A DNA stretch of 64,000 nucleotides from Microglena sp. YARC (GCA_022414725.1 CM039462.1:117321966-117385965); one strand, 5' to 3'; numbered from the stretch's first letter, positions 10,200-21,464 are shown. Notes: generated by a model not told the origin, from the sequence alone. Translations and numbers: made by a program.

Positions 10200-10757
10200 T
10201 TCGACTCGATTTCACATTTCCCGCCCCTGCTCCCTACGCCTGCGACAAATAAGCTCCCGTTTCGAATTTTGCTTTATCTACTTCCTCTGCCACTACTATT
10301 CGGCCAGGTCCTTTTGTTCGCAACCACATCATCTTTCCCTCGGATCTTATCAAGTCTCAACAGGTGCGGTGCATACTGTATATTGGTATGCGTTTGTAGG
10401 TTGCCAGTCTCCCTCGACTCCTGCTTTACCCACGACCACCCACTGGAATGTCCGCCCTCCCTTCAAGGGAGTCCCTTGTACTGATGCTCTACTCATCGTA
10501 GAGTCAGTATGCACCTCTACATCTGTTACGCCCGAGTTGCAGGTTTTCCAGGCACCCCTCGGGCGCTTATCCAAATCGCTACCACGAGCCCGGCCTTGAG
10601 AAATACATAATCCCTGATCGCTACCACCAGACCCCTTTTGATCGCTACCATCAGACCCCGAAATACAATTATGATGAAAACCTTCTGGCCCTTCTCGAGT
10701 TCATTCCTCCTTTGGACCATTTTTACCTCATGTCTGTCTGATACGTCAGCCAAACCA
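10200..10757 (+). CDS. Unrecognised plus-strand gene, exons (unit A)
   Basis: I do not recognise this gene. The region is conserved with 27010-27560 and 57170-57770, including splice-like junctions: an exon ending 'aagtctcaacag|gtgcgg' and an exon starting 'ttgcag|gttttccagg'. In unit A the second exon is open and reads P-S-G-A-Y-P-N-R-Y-H-E-P-G-L-E-K-Y-I-I-P, then N-Y-D-E-N-L-L-A-L-L-E-F-I-P-P-L-D-H-F-Y. A TGA follows at about 10740 in unit A, and a different reading in unit C suggests indels. Unit A lacks the 32-bp micro-exon with its donor that units B and C keep. The composition is protein-like (Asp, Glu, Leu and aromatics, unlike the surrounding repeats). The exact gene model and start codon are unresolved. 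Confidence 0.4.
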
Positions 10758-11190
10758 CCATGCCATTGGGTAGGCTGGGAGGGGGGGGGGGGGTTGGTAG
10801 GCTTTACTAGTTTTGGTTCGGGGCTTGGGTAGGCTGTTGGGGGTTGGGAAGGCTAGGCCAGTGGGGAGCTGGCAAGGTTGAGATGGTGAGGGGGGGAGTG
10901 GGGGGGGGGGGGGGGGGGGGAAGTCTGGGCTAGTGGGTGGTGGTGTTTGGGTAGGCTAGGCTGGTGGGGGGGTAGCTAGAATGGGCTTGTGAAGGGGTGA
11001 GTGTGTGGGTGGGTGGTGGGTGTGGGGGGGAAAGGCTGGGATGGTGGGTGGTGATGTTTGGGTAGGCTAGGCTGGTGGGGGGTTGGCTATGCTGCGCTGG
11101 TGAGGGGGTGAGCGGCAGGAGGGAAAGGGTAGGCTGGGCTGTCGGGTGGTGGGGAAGGGATGTAAACCCTTATACCCACCCTCCCATGCA
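10758..11190. repeat. G-rich minisatellite in the unrecognised gene
   Basis: Degenerate units contain 'gggtaggctgggctggtgg' with variable G-runs up to about 20. The same motif recurs at 16325 and 57770-57950, so it occupies the same position in the paralogous units. It follows an apparent donor, 'ccattgg|gtaggc'. Confidence 0.75.
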
Positions 11191-11216
11191 TTATCAATTT
11201 GTCGTACTTGCAGGGA

Positions 11217-11300
11217 GACGACTAGGAAGTCTCGGGGCAAAGTGGCGTGCCTGCAAGACATTCTGCACACGGCTATTGGTCGCCTCCTTGGCCCAGAGTA
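11217..11300 (+). CDS. Unrecognised plus-strand gene, downstream exon (unit A)
   Basis: Between 'gtacttgcag|' and 'cccaga|gtagga' the frame reads T-T-R-K-S-R-G-K-V-A-C-L-Q-D-I-L-H-T-A-I, then G-R-L-L-G-P. Unit C has the paralogue at 58186-58270 with the same frame and the donor 'cccaga|gtaaga'. Conservation of frame, acceptor and donor between the two copies supports a real exon of the gene starting near 10.2 kb. The function is unknown. Confidence 0.45.
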
Positions 11301-11385
11301 GGACCCAAGGTACCTCCATAACTTTTTGTTTTACACAATACCTTATCTGCGCTGCAGGTTTGGGATACGCCGACGCCTAAAACAA

Positions 11386-12330
11386 ATATGGAGGGCTGAC
11401 CCCCCCCCACCCCCACCCCCTTAATAGAAATACCATTTTTTTTGAAATCTTAGATATGGATTCTGGGGGGTTACAATGGCATCCCTGGAATTCCCACTAA
11501 AGGACAGGGCTGTGTAGTACGGACAGTACGCACCTAAAATCCGTACCGTACTCGTTTTCCTGTAAATTGAGTACGCGCATGGTCCGTACTCACGACACAT
11601 GCTTGCCTAGTCTGTTCCATGATACAAAGTGGCATAAATTTTTGCTGACTTTGAATTTTGACATGATCAGCACAGCGCTGAAAAGCCCTGTATGCCCTCT
11701 ACATGGTTATTAAACAAACTGAGGTAAAATTAGGAAAAATAAAAAGTTTAGGGTTTAGGGTTTAGGTTTTCAGGTCAGGGACAGTTATGATACTAAAAAA
11801 CGTACCATACTCAAACCGTACTCGCTTCTAAAACCCGTACCGTATCTGTACCGTATCTGTATCCGTACTACACAACCCTGCTTAAGGAGTGTGTGGGAGT
11901 CAGAATTCAGTTCTGCACTCCCTTTGGGTTGCCCATGTACCATAAAAGAAATCCCTCACCCCCATCTAAAAAGCCTGAGGAGGGCTGACCCCCCCCCCCC
12001 CCCCCCTTAAATAGAAATACCAATTTTTCGACAAACATAGAAATGGATTCTGGGGGGTTTCAATATGGCGCACATAATGGCATCCTCGGAATTCCCAGAG
12101 GGATTGTGTGATAGTCAAAATTCAGTTCTGCACTCCCTTTGGGTTGCCCAAGTACCGTAGTCACCCTACACCTTTGCAGGGGGCGACCATAAACTGGAGT
12201 TCTCATTATTTCAAACAAAACAATAGCAAAACAGTTTATCAGCTTGTTTCATCTACACTTCCCCTTGGGGCTAAAATATTAGGGGGCACCACCCCACCAT
12301 ACACCCATGCTCCCCCATATTACCCCCCCA
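11386..12330. repeat. Dispersed repeat, two tandem copies (C-run family)
   Basis: Two related blocks begin 'gagggctgacccccccc', with poly-C and then 'aatagaaatacca', 'atggattctggggggttt', 'ctgcactccctttgggttgc' and, in the second, 'cctttgcagggggcgacc'. An inverted copy lies at 41120-41600. The first block is split by the hAT-like element at 11505-11880. Its identity as a transposon fragment is an inference from its dispersal. Confidence 0.6.
11505..11880. mobile_element. hAT-like non-autonomous element, family 2
   Basis: The ends are CAGGGCTGTGTAGTACGGA and TCCGTACTACACAACCCTG, terminal inverted repeats of about 19 bp with one mismatch. The flanking 8-mers are ctaaagga and cttaagga (7 of 8 match), the target-duplication length expected of hAT elements. 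The interior has repeated 'ccgtaccgtact' words near both ends, resembling subterminal transposase-binding repeats, and three TTTAGGG units near 11745-11775. There is no open frame of note. Confidence 0.75.
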
Positions 12331-12912
12331 TATTATAAACCCATACCCAGCCATTCACCCTCTCATACTCTGGGCTGGGGGGGGGTTGGGGAGGGGGGGG
12401 GGGGGTAAATACTTATTGCACGAGGTCCAAAGTGTTGCCACTATAATACCCTTATCATGGCCTAGTAGTAGGTGGTCTCAGAATTTCGTTTGGAGGTCTG
12501 AGTAAAAAAGTTAGGAAACACACAAATCAGGGCTGACCCCCCCCTCCCCCCCCCCCCCCCCCCCCCCTTAATGACATGCTCAGAATGACCTGAAAAGGAA
12601 CTTAAATAATATCGCCTTGTTAGATGCCATTACTGCCCTGTTATCAGAAAGATCAATCGGCCTGACTGAAAATTCTGAGACCTGGGCTCAACCTGCATAC
12701 AAATACATTTATAAATCTATATATACATACACACACAAAACATGGCGGTCGCGGTGGTGTCACAGGGGAGGGGGGGGGGGGGGGCAGGGGGGGGGACACG
12801 GACAACTGCCTGCAGTATTGTACTGCTGAGTTTAAACCAAAATGATGAGACCTGGGCTCCTCCTGCTATACTTTACCTTTTCTTCGCTACAGCTTTTGCA
12901 TACGTTAGATTC
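12331..12912. other. Spacer with homopolymer tracts, no gene recognised
   Basis: Contains a G-run near 12395, a C-run near 12540-12565, a G-run near 12765-12795 and short unique stretches. The 8-mer ttagattc at 12905-12912 is the left target duplication of the next element. Confidence 0.4.
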
Positions 12913-13105
12913 CAGGGTACTACTAAGCGCGTGCGGCAGCGCGGTGTCGCGCTGCCTTTTGAGCCCCTCTGCGCGTTCCGCGCAGTTTTTCAACCCCCTG
13001 AGGTCGCAGCGCGCAGTTTATGCGCTTTTTTCACTAAAAAGCGCTGACCACTTTGACGTTTGTGCGCTTGAAGCGCTGACCAATTGGGCAAGAAGTAGTA
13101 CCCTG
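12913..13105. mobile_element. hAT-like miniature element, family 1, copy 2
   Basis: A 193-bp element begins CAGGGTACTACT and ends AGTAGTACCCTG. It is flanked by a perfect 8-bp duplication, ttagattc, at 12905-12912 and 13106-13113. The interior is dense in GCGC words (gcgcgt, agcgctgacca, gcgcagtt), which form overlapping hairpins. It has no coding capacity, so transposition would need a transposase supplied from elsewhere. Confidence 0.85.
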
Positions 13106-13113
13106 TTAGATTC

Positions 13114-13330
13114 CCCTTGTCAGACACCTGCAATCAAGCCCTCGCCACCTATCATAAATCAGGATGCTGACTCTCATCAAGAGAAGCTCGCCCCTGGATC
13201 TGTACTGCCTCATCGAGTCGTACATCCTTTGATTAATCAAATACTTATATTATCACTGAACAACAGAGTCAGGGCACCCAGTGGTAAAACGGTGGTATGG
13301 GGTTTAGTGCTTTTTCTATTAGCCTCTCTT
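13114..13330 (+). pseudogene. Conserved block of unit A, possible exon of the unrecognised gene
   Basis: Matches 58560-58775 in unit C and a short part of 27690-27740 in unit B. A frame with 'agtggtaaaacggtggtatggggt' (about 13278) is conserved in all three. It carries stops in at least one unit and splice sites are unclear. Confidence 0.3.
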
Positions 13331-16330
13331 GTCATGAGGGTAGTGACATTATTCGCATTCTGCGGGGGGGGGAAAGGGGGTACTGACATTATTCGCATTC
13401 TGCGGGGGGGGGGGGAAGGGGGTACTGACATTATTCGCATTCTGCGGGGGGGGAAAGGGGGTAGTGACATTATTCTCATTCAGCGGGGGGGAAAGGGGGT
13501 AGTGACATTATTCTCATTCAGCGGGGGGAAAGGGGGTAGTGACATTATTCTCATTCAGCGGGGGGAAAGGGGGTAGTGACATTATTCTCATTCAGCAGGG
13601 GGGGAAAGGGAGTAGTGACATTATTCTCATTCAGCAGGGGGGGAAAGGGGGTAGGGACATTATTCTCATTCAGCGGGGGGGAAAGGGGTAGTGACTTAAT
13701 TCTCATTCAGCGGGGGGAAAGGGGTAGTGACATTATTCTCATTCAGCGGGGGGGGAAAGGGGGTAGTGACATTATTCTCATTCAGCGGGGGGAAAGGGGT
13801 TAGTGACATTATTCTCATTACGCGGGGGGGGGAAAGGGTGTAGTGATATTATTCCCATTCAGCGGGGGGAAAGGGGGTAGTGACATTATTCTCATTCAGC
13901 GGGGGGGAAAGGGGGTAGTGACATTATTCTCATTCAGCGGGGGGAAAGGGGGTAGTGACATTATTCTCATTCAGCGGGGGGGAAAGTGGGTAGTGACATT
14001 ATTCTCATTCAGCGGGGGGAAAGGGGGGTAGTGACATTATTCCCATTCTGCGGGGGGGAAGGGGGTATTGACATTATTCTCATTCAGCAGGGGGGGAAAG
14101 TGGGTAGTGACATTATTCTCATTCAGCGGGGGGGGGGGAAGGGGGTAGTGACATTATTCTCATTCAGCGGGGGGGAAAGGGGGTAGTGACATTATTCTCA
14201 TTACGCTGGGGGGGGGAAGGGGGGTAGTGACATTATTCTCATTCTGCGGGGGGGAAAGGGGGCAGTGACATTATTCTCATTCAGCGGGGGGAAAGGGGGT
14301 AGTGACATTATTCTCATTCAGCGGGGGGGAAAGGGGGTAGTGACATTATTCTCATTCAGCGGGGGGGAAAGGGGGTAGTGACATTATTCTCATTCAGCGG
14401 GGAGGGGGAAGGGGGGTAGTGACATTATTCTCATTCAGCGGGGGGGAAAGGGGGTAGTGACATTATTCTCATTCAGCGGGGGGGAAAGGGGTAGTGACAT
14501 TATTTCTCATTCAGCGGGGGGGAAGGGGGTAGTGACATTATTCTCATTCAGCGGGGGGAAAGGGGGTAGTGACATTATTCTCATTCAGCGGGGGGGAAAG
14601 GGGGTAGTGACATTATTCTCATTCAGCGGGGGGGAAAGGGGGTAGTGACATTATTCTCATTCAGCGGGGGGGAAAGGGGTAGTGACATTATTCTCATTCA
14701 GCGGGGGGAAAGGGGTAGTGACATTATTCTCATTCAGCGGGGGGGAAAGGGGGTAGTGACATTATTCTTATTCAGCGGGGGGGAAAGGGGTAGTGACATT
14801 ATTCTCATTCAGCGGGGGGGAAAGGGGGTAGTGACATTATTCTCATTCAGCGGGGGGGAAAGGGGGTAGTGACATTATTCTCATTCAGCGGGGGGGAAAG
14901 GGGTAGTGACATTATTCTCATATTCAGCGGGGGGGAAAGGGGGTAGTGACATTATTCTCATTCAGCGGGGGGGAAAGGGGGTAGTGACATTATTCTCATT
15001 CAGCGGGGGGGAAAGGGGTAGTGACATTATTCTCATTCAGCGGGGGGAAAGGGGGTAGTGACATTATTCTCATTCAGCGGGGAAGGGGGTAGTGACATTA
15101 TTCTCATTCAGCGGGGGGGAAAGGGGGTAGTACATTATTCTCATTCAGCGGGGGGGAAAGGGGTAGTGACATTATTCTCATTCAGCGGGGGCAAAGGGGG
15201 TAGTGACATTATTCCCATTCAGGGGGGGAAAGGGGTAGTGACATTATTCTCATTCAGCGGGGGGTAAAGGGGTAGTGACATTATTCTCATTACGCGGGGG
15301 GGGGAAGGGGGTAGTGACATTATTCTCATTCAGCGGGGGGGAAAGGGGGTAGTGACATTATTCTCATTACGCGGGGGGGGGGAAGGGGGTAGTGACATTA
15401 TTCTCATTCTGCGGGGGGGGGAAAGGGGGTAGTGACATTATTCTCATTCAGCGGGGGGGGAAAGGGGGTAGTGACATTATTCTCATTCAGCGGGGGGGAA
15501 AGGGGGTAGTGACATTATTCTCATTCAGCAGGGGGGAAAGTGGGTAGTGACATTATTCTCATTCAGCGGGGGGAAAGGGGGGTAGTGACATTATTCTCAT
15601 TCAGCGGGGGAAAGGGGTAGTGACATTATTCTCATTCAGCGGGGGGGAAAGGGGTAGTGACATTATTCTCATTCAGCGGGGGGGGAAAGGGGGTAGTGAC
15701 ATTATTCTCATTCAGCGGGGGGAAAGGTGGTAGTGACATTATTCTCATTCAGCGGGGGGAGCGGTGTGTGTGATATTATTCTCATTCAGCGGGGGGGAAA
15801 GGGGTAGTGACATTATTCCATTCTGGGGGGGGAGGGGGTAGTGACATTATTCTCATTCAGCGGGGGGAAAGGGGGTAGTGACATTATTCTCATTACGCGG
15901 GGGGGGGGGGAAGGGGGTAAGTGACTTTTTTCTCATTCTGCGGGGGGGAAAGGGGGTAGGGACATTATTCTCATTCAGCGGGGGGTAAAGGGGGTAGTGA
16001 CATATTCTCATTCAGCAGGGTAAAGGGGGTAGTGACATTATTCTCATTCAGCGGGGGGAAATGGGGTAGTGACATTATTCTCATTACGCGGGGGGGGGGA
16101 GGGGTAGTGACATTATTCTCATTCAGCGGGGGGGAAAGGGGGGTAGTGACATTATTCTCATTCAGCGGGGGGGAAAGGGGGTAGTGACATTATTCTCATT
16201 CAGCGGGGGGGAAAGGGGGTAGTGACATTATTCTCATTCAGCGGGGGGGAAAGGGTAGTGACATTATTCTCATTCAGCGGGGGGAAAGGGGGAGTGACAT
16301 TATTCTCATTCAGCGGGGGGGAAAGGGTAG
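13331..16330. repeat. 37-bp G-rich satellite, about 80 copies
   Basis: Three kilobases of head-to-tail units combine 'tagtgacattattctcattc', 'agcgggggg' and 'aaaggggg'. The two G-runs vary from 3 to 12. A few units carry 'tacgc' or 'tctgc' in place of 'tcagc', and these variants are clustered, which suggests local unit-by-unit expansion. It interrupts unit A between blocks that are adjacent in unit C. No exon lies inside. Confidence 0.95.
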
Positions 16331-16894
16331 GCTGGGCTGGTGGGTCGTGGGGGAGGGGTGGAAACCCTTATACCCACCCACTAATGCACCTGGCAAAATT
16401 GTTGTATTGGGTTCAGTGTTTTTTTTTTTGGCGGAGCCCCCCCTTTTGGGGGCGGGAGCCCCCAGTGTTACCCATTTGTCCGTCCGTCCAACCATCCATC
16501 CATCCATCCATCCATCCATCCATCTGACCGTGATGAAGCCCGACACGTCAGCCAACAGCCTCGTAACTAACTCTCCTCCGTTGCCACCTGTCGCTCCCTC
16601 GCGATCACTCTCCGCCATTTTTTAGCGTCGCAGATGACGCTGCATCGAACTTGTTCGTTATACCCTCCCTTGAGGGAGTCCATGTAGCCTATTTGGTCTA
16701 CCGATGAATTGTAACAGTATACATTCTCACATCCTCAGTCTATGTCATTTGTCGCGTGGAAGTGAAATCAACATGTGGACATGGCAAGGGGAAGTTATGA
16801 GTGGAAACCTTGTAGTGCCATGTATGTATCACTGTTTCCGTGCAACGTGTTGCAAATTGAGCAACTCTTTGCAACCGCAATGCCATGCCTGGTC
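16331..16894 (+). other. Conserved non-repeat block of unit A
   Basis: Paralogous to 27720-28195 and 58330-58985. It includes an inverted-repeat word pair around 16431-16465 (ggcggagcccccc / gggggcgggagcc) and the frame A-N-S-L-V-T-N-S-P-P-L-P-P-V-A-P-S-R-S-L near 16550. Further on are 'cattctcacatcctcagtct' and 'ttgtagtgccatgtatgtat'. Frame conservation between units is only partial, so I call it the 3' part of the unrecognised gene or its UTR. Confidence 0.35.
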
Positions 16895-17905
16895 CACAAA
16901 CACCACCACTCTTACCACCACCACCACCACACTTCTACCGCCATCACACTTATACCAGCACACTTCTACCACAACAACCATTACCAACACACTTCTACCA
17001 CCACCGCTTCTACCACTGCCACCACTTCCACTACAACCAACTGATCCCCTGCACCAAACCTCACATTAAAAACCTCTAATTTCCCGTGGAAGCTACCCGT
17101 GCACCCTCCACCACCTTCACCGCTTTTCACTCACTCATACACTCACCCACTTTGCTTGATTTTCGTGATGTTGGTTTCCTTCCCCGCTTGTGACCATTTC
17201 TACAACCACCACCATAAACACGTATACCATCACCATCACCACCACCACTACCACCATCCCTACCACCGCTACGCCACCATCTCCGCTTCTGCCACCAAAA
17301 CCTACACACTTCTGCCACCACAACCCTTACACCACACCACCACTTTGTACCACCACCACCAACCAACACACTTCTACAACCATAACCTTTACCATCCGCC
17401 ACCACACAAACACACTTAACCGCCACTCATATCACCACTATACCACCACAAACCGACACACCACCAGTTCTACCACCACAACCAATTATACCACCATACT
17501 TCTACCACCAATGGCACCAATTATACCACCACCACTTCTACCACCTCTTCCACCACCTCACATCTACTACCACTACTTATACTACCACCACCATAACCAC
17601 GTATACCATCACCTCCACAACTTCAACCACCCCTTCTGCCAGCACCCCTTCTACGACCACAACCTTTACCACCACAACCACCACTTTTACCGCACCAGCC
17701 ACACTTATAGCACCACCACCACATGTCTACCACCACAACAACCACATGTTTACCACCACCACATGTACCGCCGCAGCTACCACCGCCACCATCACCACTT
17801 CTACCACCACCATCACTTATACTTGCACCACCACCACGCTTCTATCACCACCACCTATTCTACCATAACCGCAACGCCTACCACCACCACCATTAGCTAA
17901 TCCCC
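16895..17905. repeat. CAC-rich tract, unit A
   Basis: Dense (accacc)n sequence with 'cacttctaccaccacc' and 'acttataccacc' variants. The plus-strand frames read Thr/His/Pro runs and the minus strand Gly/Val runs. It occupies the same place as 28196-34790 (unit B) and 58990-60500 (unit C). I do not treat its open frames as genes. Confidence 0.85.
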
Positions 17906-18106
17906 TACACCCCACCTCACATAACAAAACCTCTCGTTCGCCCATGAGAGCTCCCCTTGCACCTGTGTCCTCCACCACCCACACTGCTCCCCACACACTC
18001 ACCCACTTTGCTTGTGTTTCGCAACGCCAATTTTCCTTGCTCACGCACACACCCGCTTGTGACACATACAGGTATTGCTAGTTCCATGCCGGCTCTCCCT
18101 GATCTT

Positions 18107-18151
18107 GTCAGGCCCACACACCACCACCACCCACACCTCCCCACCCACAAG

Positions 18152-18183
<32 letters not shown>

Positions 18184-18591
18184 GCCACACCACAAGCCAC
18201 ACACACCACACACACACCACCACCACCACCCTCCCACCCACAAGCCACACACACACACACACACACACCCACAAGCCACACACCACACAGCCACACACCA
18301 CACACACACGCACCACCCACACCTCCCACCCAACAAGCCACACACACACACACACACACACACAAGCCACACCCACAAGCCACACCACCACACACACACC
18401 ACCACCCACACCTCCCACCACCACAAGCCACACACACACACAGCCACACCCACCACACACACACACACCACCACCACCACCACACCACACACACAATCTC
18501 ACCATCCTCCGTTGGAATGCAGGGTGCTGCCCTCAAAGCAGCACTAACCGCGCGGGGCAGTGAAGCCCCCTGGAACAGCACTACTCTAACA
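18107..18591. repeat. CA/CAC-rich insertion at the start of the unit A F-box gene
   Basis: 485 bp of mainly (cacacac) and 'acaagccacac' sequence is flanked by a 21-bp direct repeat (18086-18106 and 18592-18612) that contains the ATG and first six codons of the gene. Units B and C have a single copy of the repeat and no insertion. The last 70 bp include short hairpins (gtgctgc/gcagcac) and are not CA-rich. Confidence 0.8.
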
Positions 18592-19838
18592 ATGCCGGCT
18601 CTCCCTGATCTTCCTGGGGAAGTCGTTGCAGATGTGGTGTTGCGCGCCCTGCGTCTGGAGACCCCCATATGTACCATATCCACCGTTTGCAGCATCTGGC
18701 ATTCTATAGCGGTGCGCCATCGTGCCGAGGTGTTAATCCTTGGAAACAACGGCAACATGGTGAGTGTCCTCCGTCGTGCCCTCGAGCATAACAAGTTGGA
18801 TGTGGCTCGTGATCTAGTTTCCAAGACTGGATCCTTGGTCGAGTCTGAAGAAGCACTGGTGTTGGTGGCCCGGAGTGGGCAGGCAGACTTGGTCAGGTGT
18901 CTGTTGCATGCCCCAATGTATGCTGCCCATGCTAACTGCCAAAATGGAGAGGCACTTGTTGTAGCTTCAGAGCATGGCCATGTTGAGGTAGTGCATGTGC
19001 TGCTGGATGCCCCAGAACATGCAGCCCATGCTGATTGCCAAGATGGAGAGGCACTTGTGTTAGCAGCACAGAATGGCCACGTTGAGTTACTGTGTCTATT
19101 GTTGGATGCCCCACAGCATGCAGCCCATGCTGACTGCCAAGATGGAGAGGCACTTGTGGTAGCAGCACAGGATGGCCACATTGAGGTAGTGAGGATGCTG
19201 CTGGATGCCCCACAGCATGCGGCCCACGCTGACTCCCAAGATGTAATGGCTTTTTTGAGAGCAGCAAAGAATGGCCACATTGAGGTAGTGCGCCTACTGC
19301 TGGATGCCCCACAGCATGCGGCCCATGCTGACTACCAAGGTGGAGAGGCACTTTTGATAGCAGCAAGGGATGGCCACATTGAGATAGTGCGCCTACTGTT
19401 GGATGCCCCACAACATGCGGCCCATGCTGACTCCCAAGATGGAAGGGCACTTGTGTTAGCTGCATTAGATGGCCATATTGAGGTAGTGCGCCTACTGCTG
19501 GATGCCACACAACATGCTGCTCATGCTGACTGCCAAAAGGGATTGGCACTCTTGGCAGCAGCACAGAAATGGCCATGGTGAGGTAGTGCGTTTCTACTGC
19601 TAGAGATGCCCCACAGCATGCAGCCCATGCTAACTGCAATGATGGATGTGTACTTGTTTCAGCAGCAAAGAATGGCCACCTTGAGATAGTGCAGACGCTC
19701 TTGGATGCTCCACAGCATGCTGCCCGTGCGGACTGCCAAGATAGAGAGGCGCTTGTGACAGCAGCACGCAATGGCCACCTTGAGGTAGTGCGCCTGCTCC
19801 TCGATGCCCTACAGCATGTTGCCCATGTAGACAACTAG
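18592..19838 (+). pseudogene. F-box/ankyrin-repeat protein gene, frameshifted (unit A)
   Basis: Starts M-P-A-L-P-D-L-P-G-E-V-V-A-D-V-V-L-R-A-L. With the following V-C-S-I-W-H-S-I this fits the F-box (LP.E....L..L...VC..W), a SKP1-binding domain of ubiquitin ligases. About ten 33-residue ankyrin repeats follow, with consensus D-C-Q-D-G-E-A-L-V-V-A-A-Q-N-G-H and E-V-V-R-L-L-L-D-A-P-Q-H-A-A-H-A. They are probably the substrate-recruiting surface. Extra bases near 19568 (a), 19595 (tt) and 19606 (ag) disrupt repeat 8, leaving the last two repeats in another frame up to the stop at 19836. Without those indels the gene would be single-exon like its paralogues. Assembly or polishing error is an alternative explanation. 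The start is at the second of two copies of the initiation region. Confidence 0.75.
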
Positions 19839-20349
19839 GAGATAACCGCCCTATGCAGGCAGTGGTGTGGTGTGGTGATGAGTGGTGTGGTGCGTGTTGG
19901 TGAACGACTCCCCCACATCCATTGCCATGTGCGGTGGGGGTGGGGGGGGGGGGGGGGGGGGGCGGGGGGGGGGGAAGGGACACCTCTGCTTCCATTTCCA
20001 TGTGTTTTTGGGGGGGGTACACGTAGTAGCTTATGGACAGCTCCCTTTGCCAGTTTAGGTCGCCAAATATAAATTACCTTGTGTGCCTTGAATCTGACTA
20101 CGATCACATCATTGCAGCTAAACAATTTGGTTTTGATCGTGTGGCTAGCTCATGAAGATGACATAGGTGAAATGTAATAACAAGCTACCATGAGAAGCTC
20201 CCCCCCAAAAACAACGTGTAACTCCGTGGTATCTAGTTTCCTTGCGAGGGGATGGCTTGATAGCGTGGCCTATGAGGCCAGGCTTGATGTGACCTGCCTA
20301 GTTGTTATCACAAGTCTTATATATGGCTATATGTATATGGTGTTGTGGT
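19839..20349. other. 3' flank of the unit A F-box gene
   Basis: Conserved with the flanks at 36025-36560 and 62147-62600, including 'gagataaccgccctatgcag' at the left and 'gacagctccctttgcc' near 20040. Contains a G-run of about 20 at 19940-19965. Probably 3' UTR and intergenic DNA. Confidence 0.5.
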
Positions 20350-20354
20350 TTGTG

Positions 20355-21459
20355 TTTCAGTCGTAGATGTTTACACAATAGAATACTAAAGAGAAGATAA
20401 CTAATAGGCGCAACAGGCGCATAAGGAAGTTGGATGCGTACTGCAAGGTACTGCAGTCACGTGCAGGCCACAGCTAGTATGTGGCCTGGCGGCGGGCAAC
20501 ACGGTTCGTGGAGGGAACAGGAACCGGTGTGCATTATGCCAACTCAGTTACCGACGTATGTTGGATTATAACATCCCCCCCAATTTGAGGTATTCTTGAG
20601 CTCAAGAATTCCTGAAATTAACGTAGGGGCATAAGAAATTAATATATATATAAAAGGAATATAATGACTGAGAGCTGGCCTGCTTCCATCAAGAACTTGG
20701 ACAATAAAATTATTCAGGTCAAGACTGAAGGGAAGGGAGCACTTGGAAAGTCTCAAAGTCAATAAATCACTATATGTGGCTAAAAAAATTGACAGGCAGG
20801 TCAAAGGGCATATTTTAATGCCAGGTACTGGGAAGCCATCCAGGGTCAGCTGCTTGGTGGCTGCAAGGTAGCTAGAGTTGACGCAATGTCGCTAGGAGCT
20901 GGTAAGAAGCTGCAGGGCAGAAAGGGCCTGTAGGGGAACTGCAAGTCAATTGAGTACTCCTAGGGAGCTGTTGGGGCTGTAGAGATGATGTACGTGGCTG
21001 CATATCAATCTGACGCTACTAGGAAGCTGCTGGGCAGGTAGGACCTGCTAGGGCATTGCAGATTAACTAAGCATTGCTAGGAGGCCGCAGGAAAGCTAGA
21101 AGCTGCAAGGAAGCTACGGGTGGCTGCTTGGTCAATTTTAGGCTGTTAGGAAGCTGCAGGGCAGGTGGACTGCTGGGGATTCGCAGATCAACTAAGCTTT
21201 TCTTATGAAAGCTGCAGGGCACGTAGGAAGCTAGGTAGGCAGTCGTAGATGTTTACACAATAGAAGACTAAAGAGAAGATAACTAATAGGCGCAATAGGC
21301 GCACTCATAAGGAAGTTGGATGCGTACTGCAAGGTACTGCAGTCACGTGCAGGCCACAGCTAGTCTGTGGCCTGGCGGCAGGCAACACGGGTCGTGGAGG
21401 GAATTGGAACCGGTGTGCATTATGCCAACTCAGTTACCAACGTATGTCGGATAATAACA
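20355..21459 (-). mobile_element. Small non-autonomous LTR retrotransposon (TRIM-like)
   Basis: Two direct repeats of about 215 bp (20358-20573 and 21240-21459, roughly 95 percent alike by eye) enclose about 660 bp without coding capacity. On the minus strand each repeat begins TGTTATnATCC. The 3' one is immediately preceded by the polypurine tract AAATTGGGGGGGA, as in LTR elements. The 5-bp word ttgtg flanks the element at 20350-20354 and 21460-21464. Unit C has an uninterrupted version of this site near 62930-62945. The internal region is made of 'gctgcagggcagg'-like repeats. No convincing primer-binding site was found, and the LTR 3' boundary is uncertain by about 10 bp. Confidence 0.75.
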
Positions 21460-21464
21460 TTGTG

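Larger units (their letters stand above)
6990..20060. repeat. Segmental duplication, unit A (core)
   Basis: Shares order and sequence with 26400-36460 and 54950-62540: TL29-like 5' exons, divergent unrecognised gene, CAC tract, F-box/ankyrin gene, then a 3' flank ending near 'cagctccctttgc'. Homology continues to the right in patches, through the satellite ending near 25150. Unit A is distinguished by the 57-bp CA satellite, the 37-bp G-rich satellite and two hAT-like insertions. Confidence 0.8.

Noticed and set aside
18932..19834. Minus-strand frames opposite the ankyrin repeats, also seen at 35282-36020 and 60928-62240
   Set aside because: Antisense shadows of a 99-bp coding repeat. The plus-strand F-box/ankyrin frame has the recognised domains.
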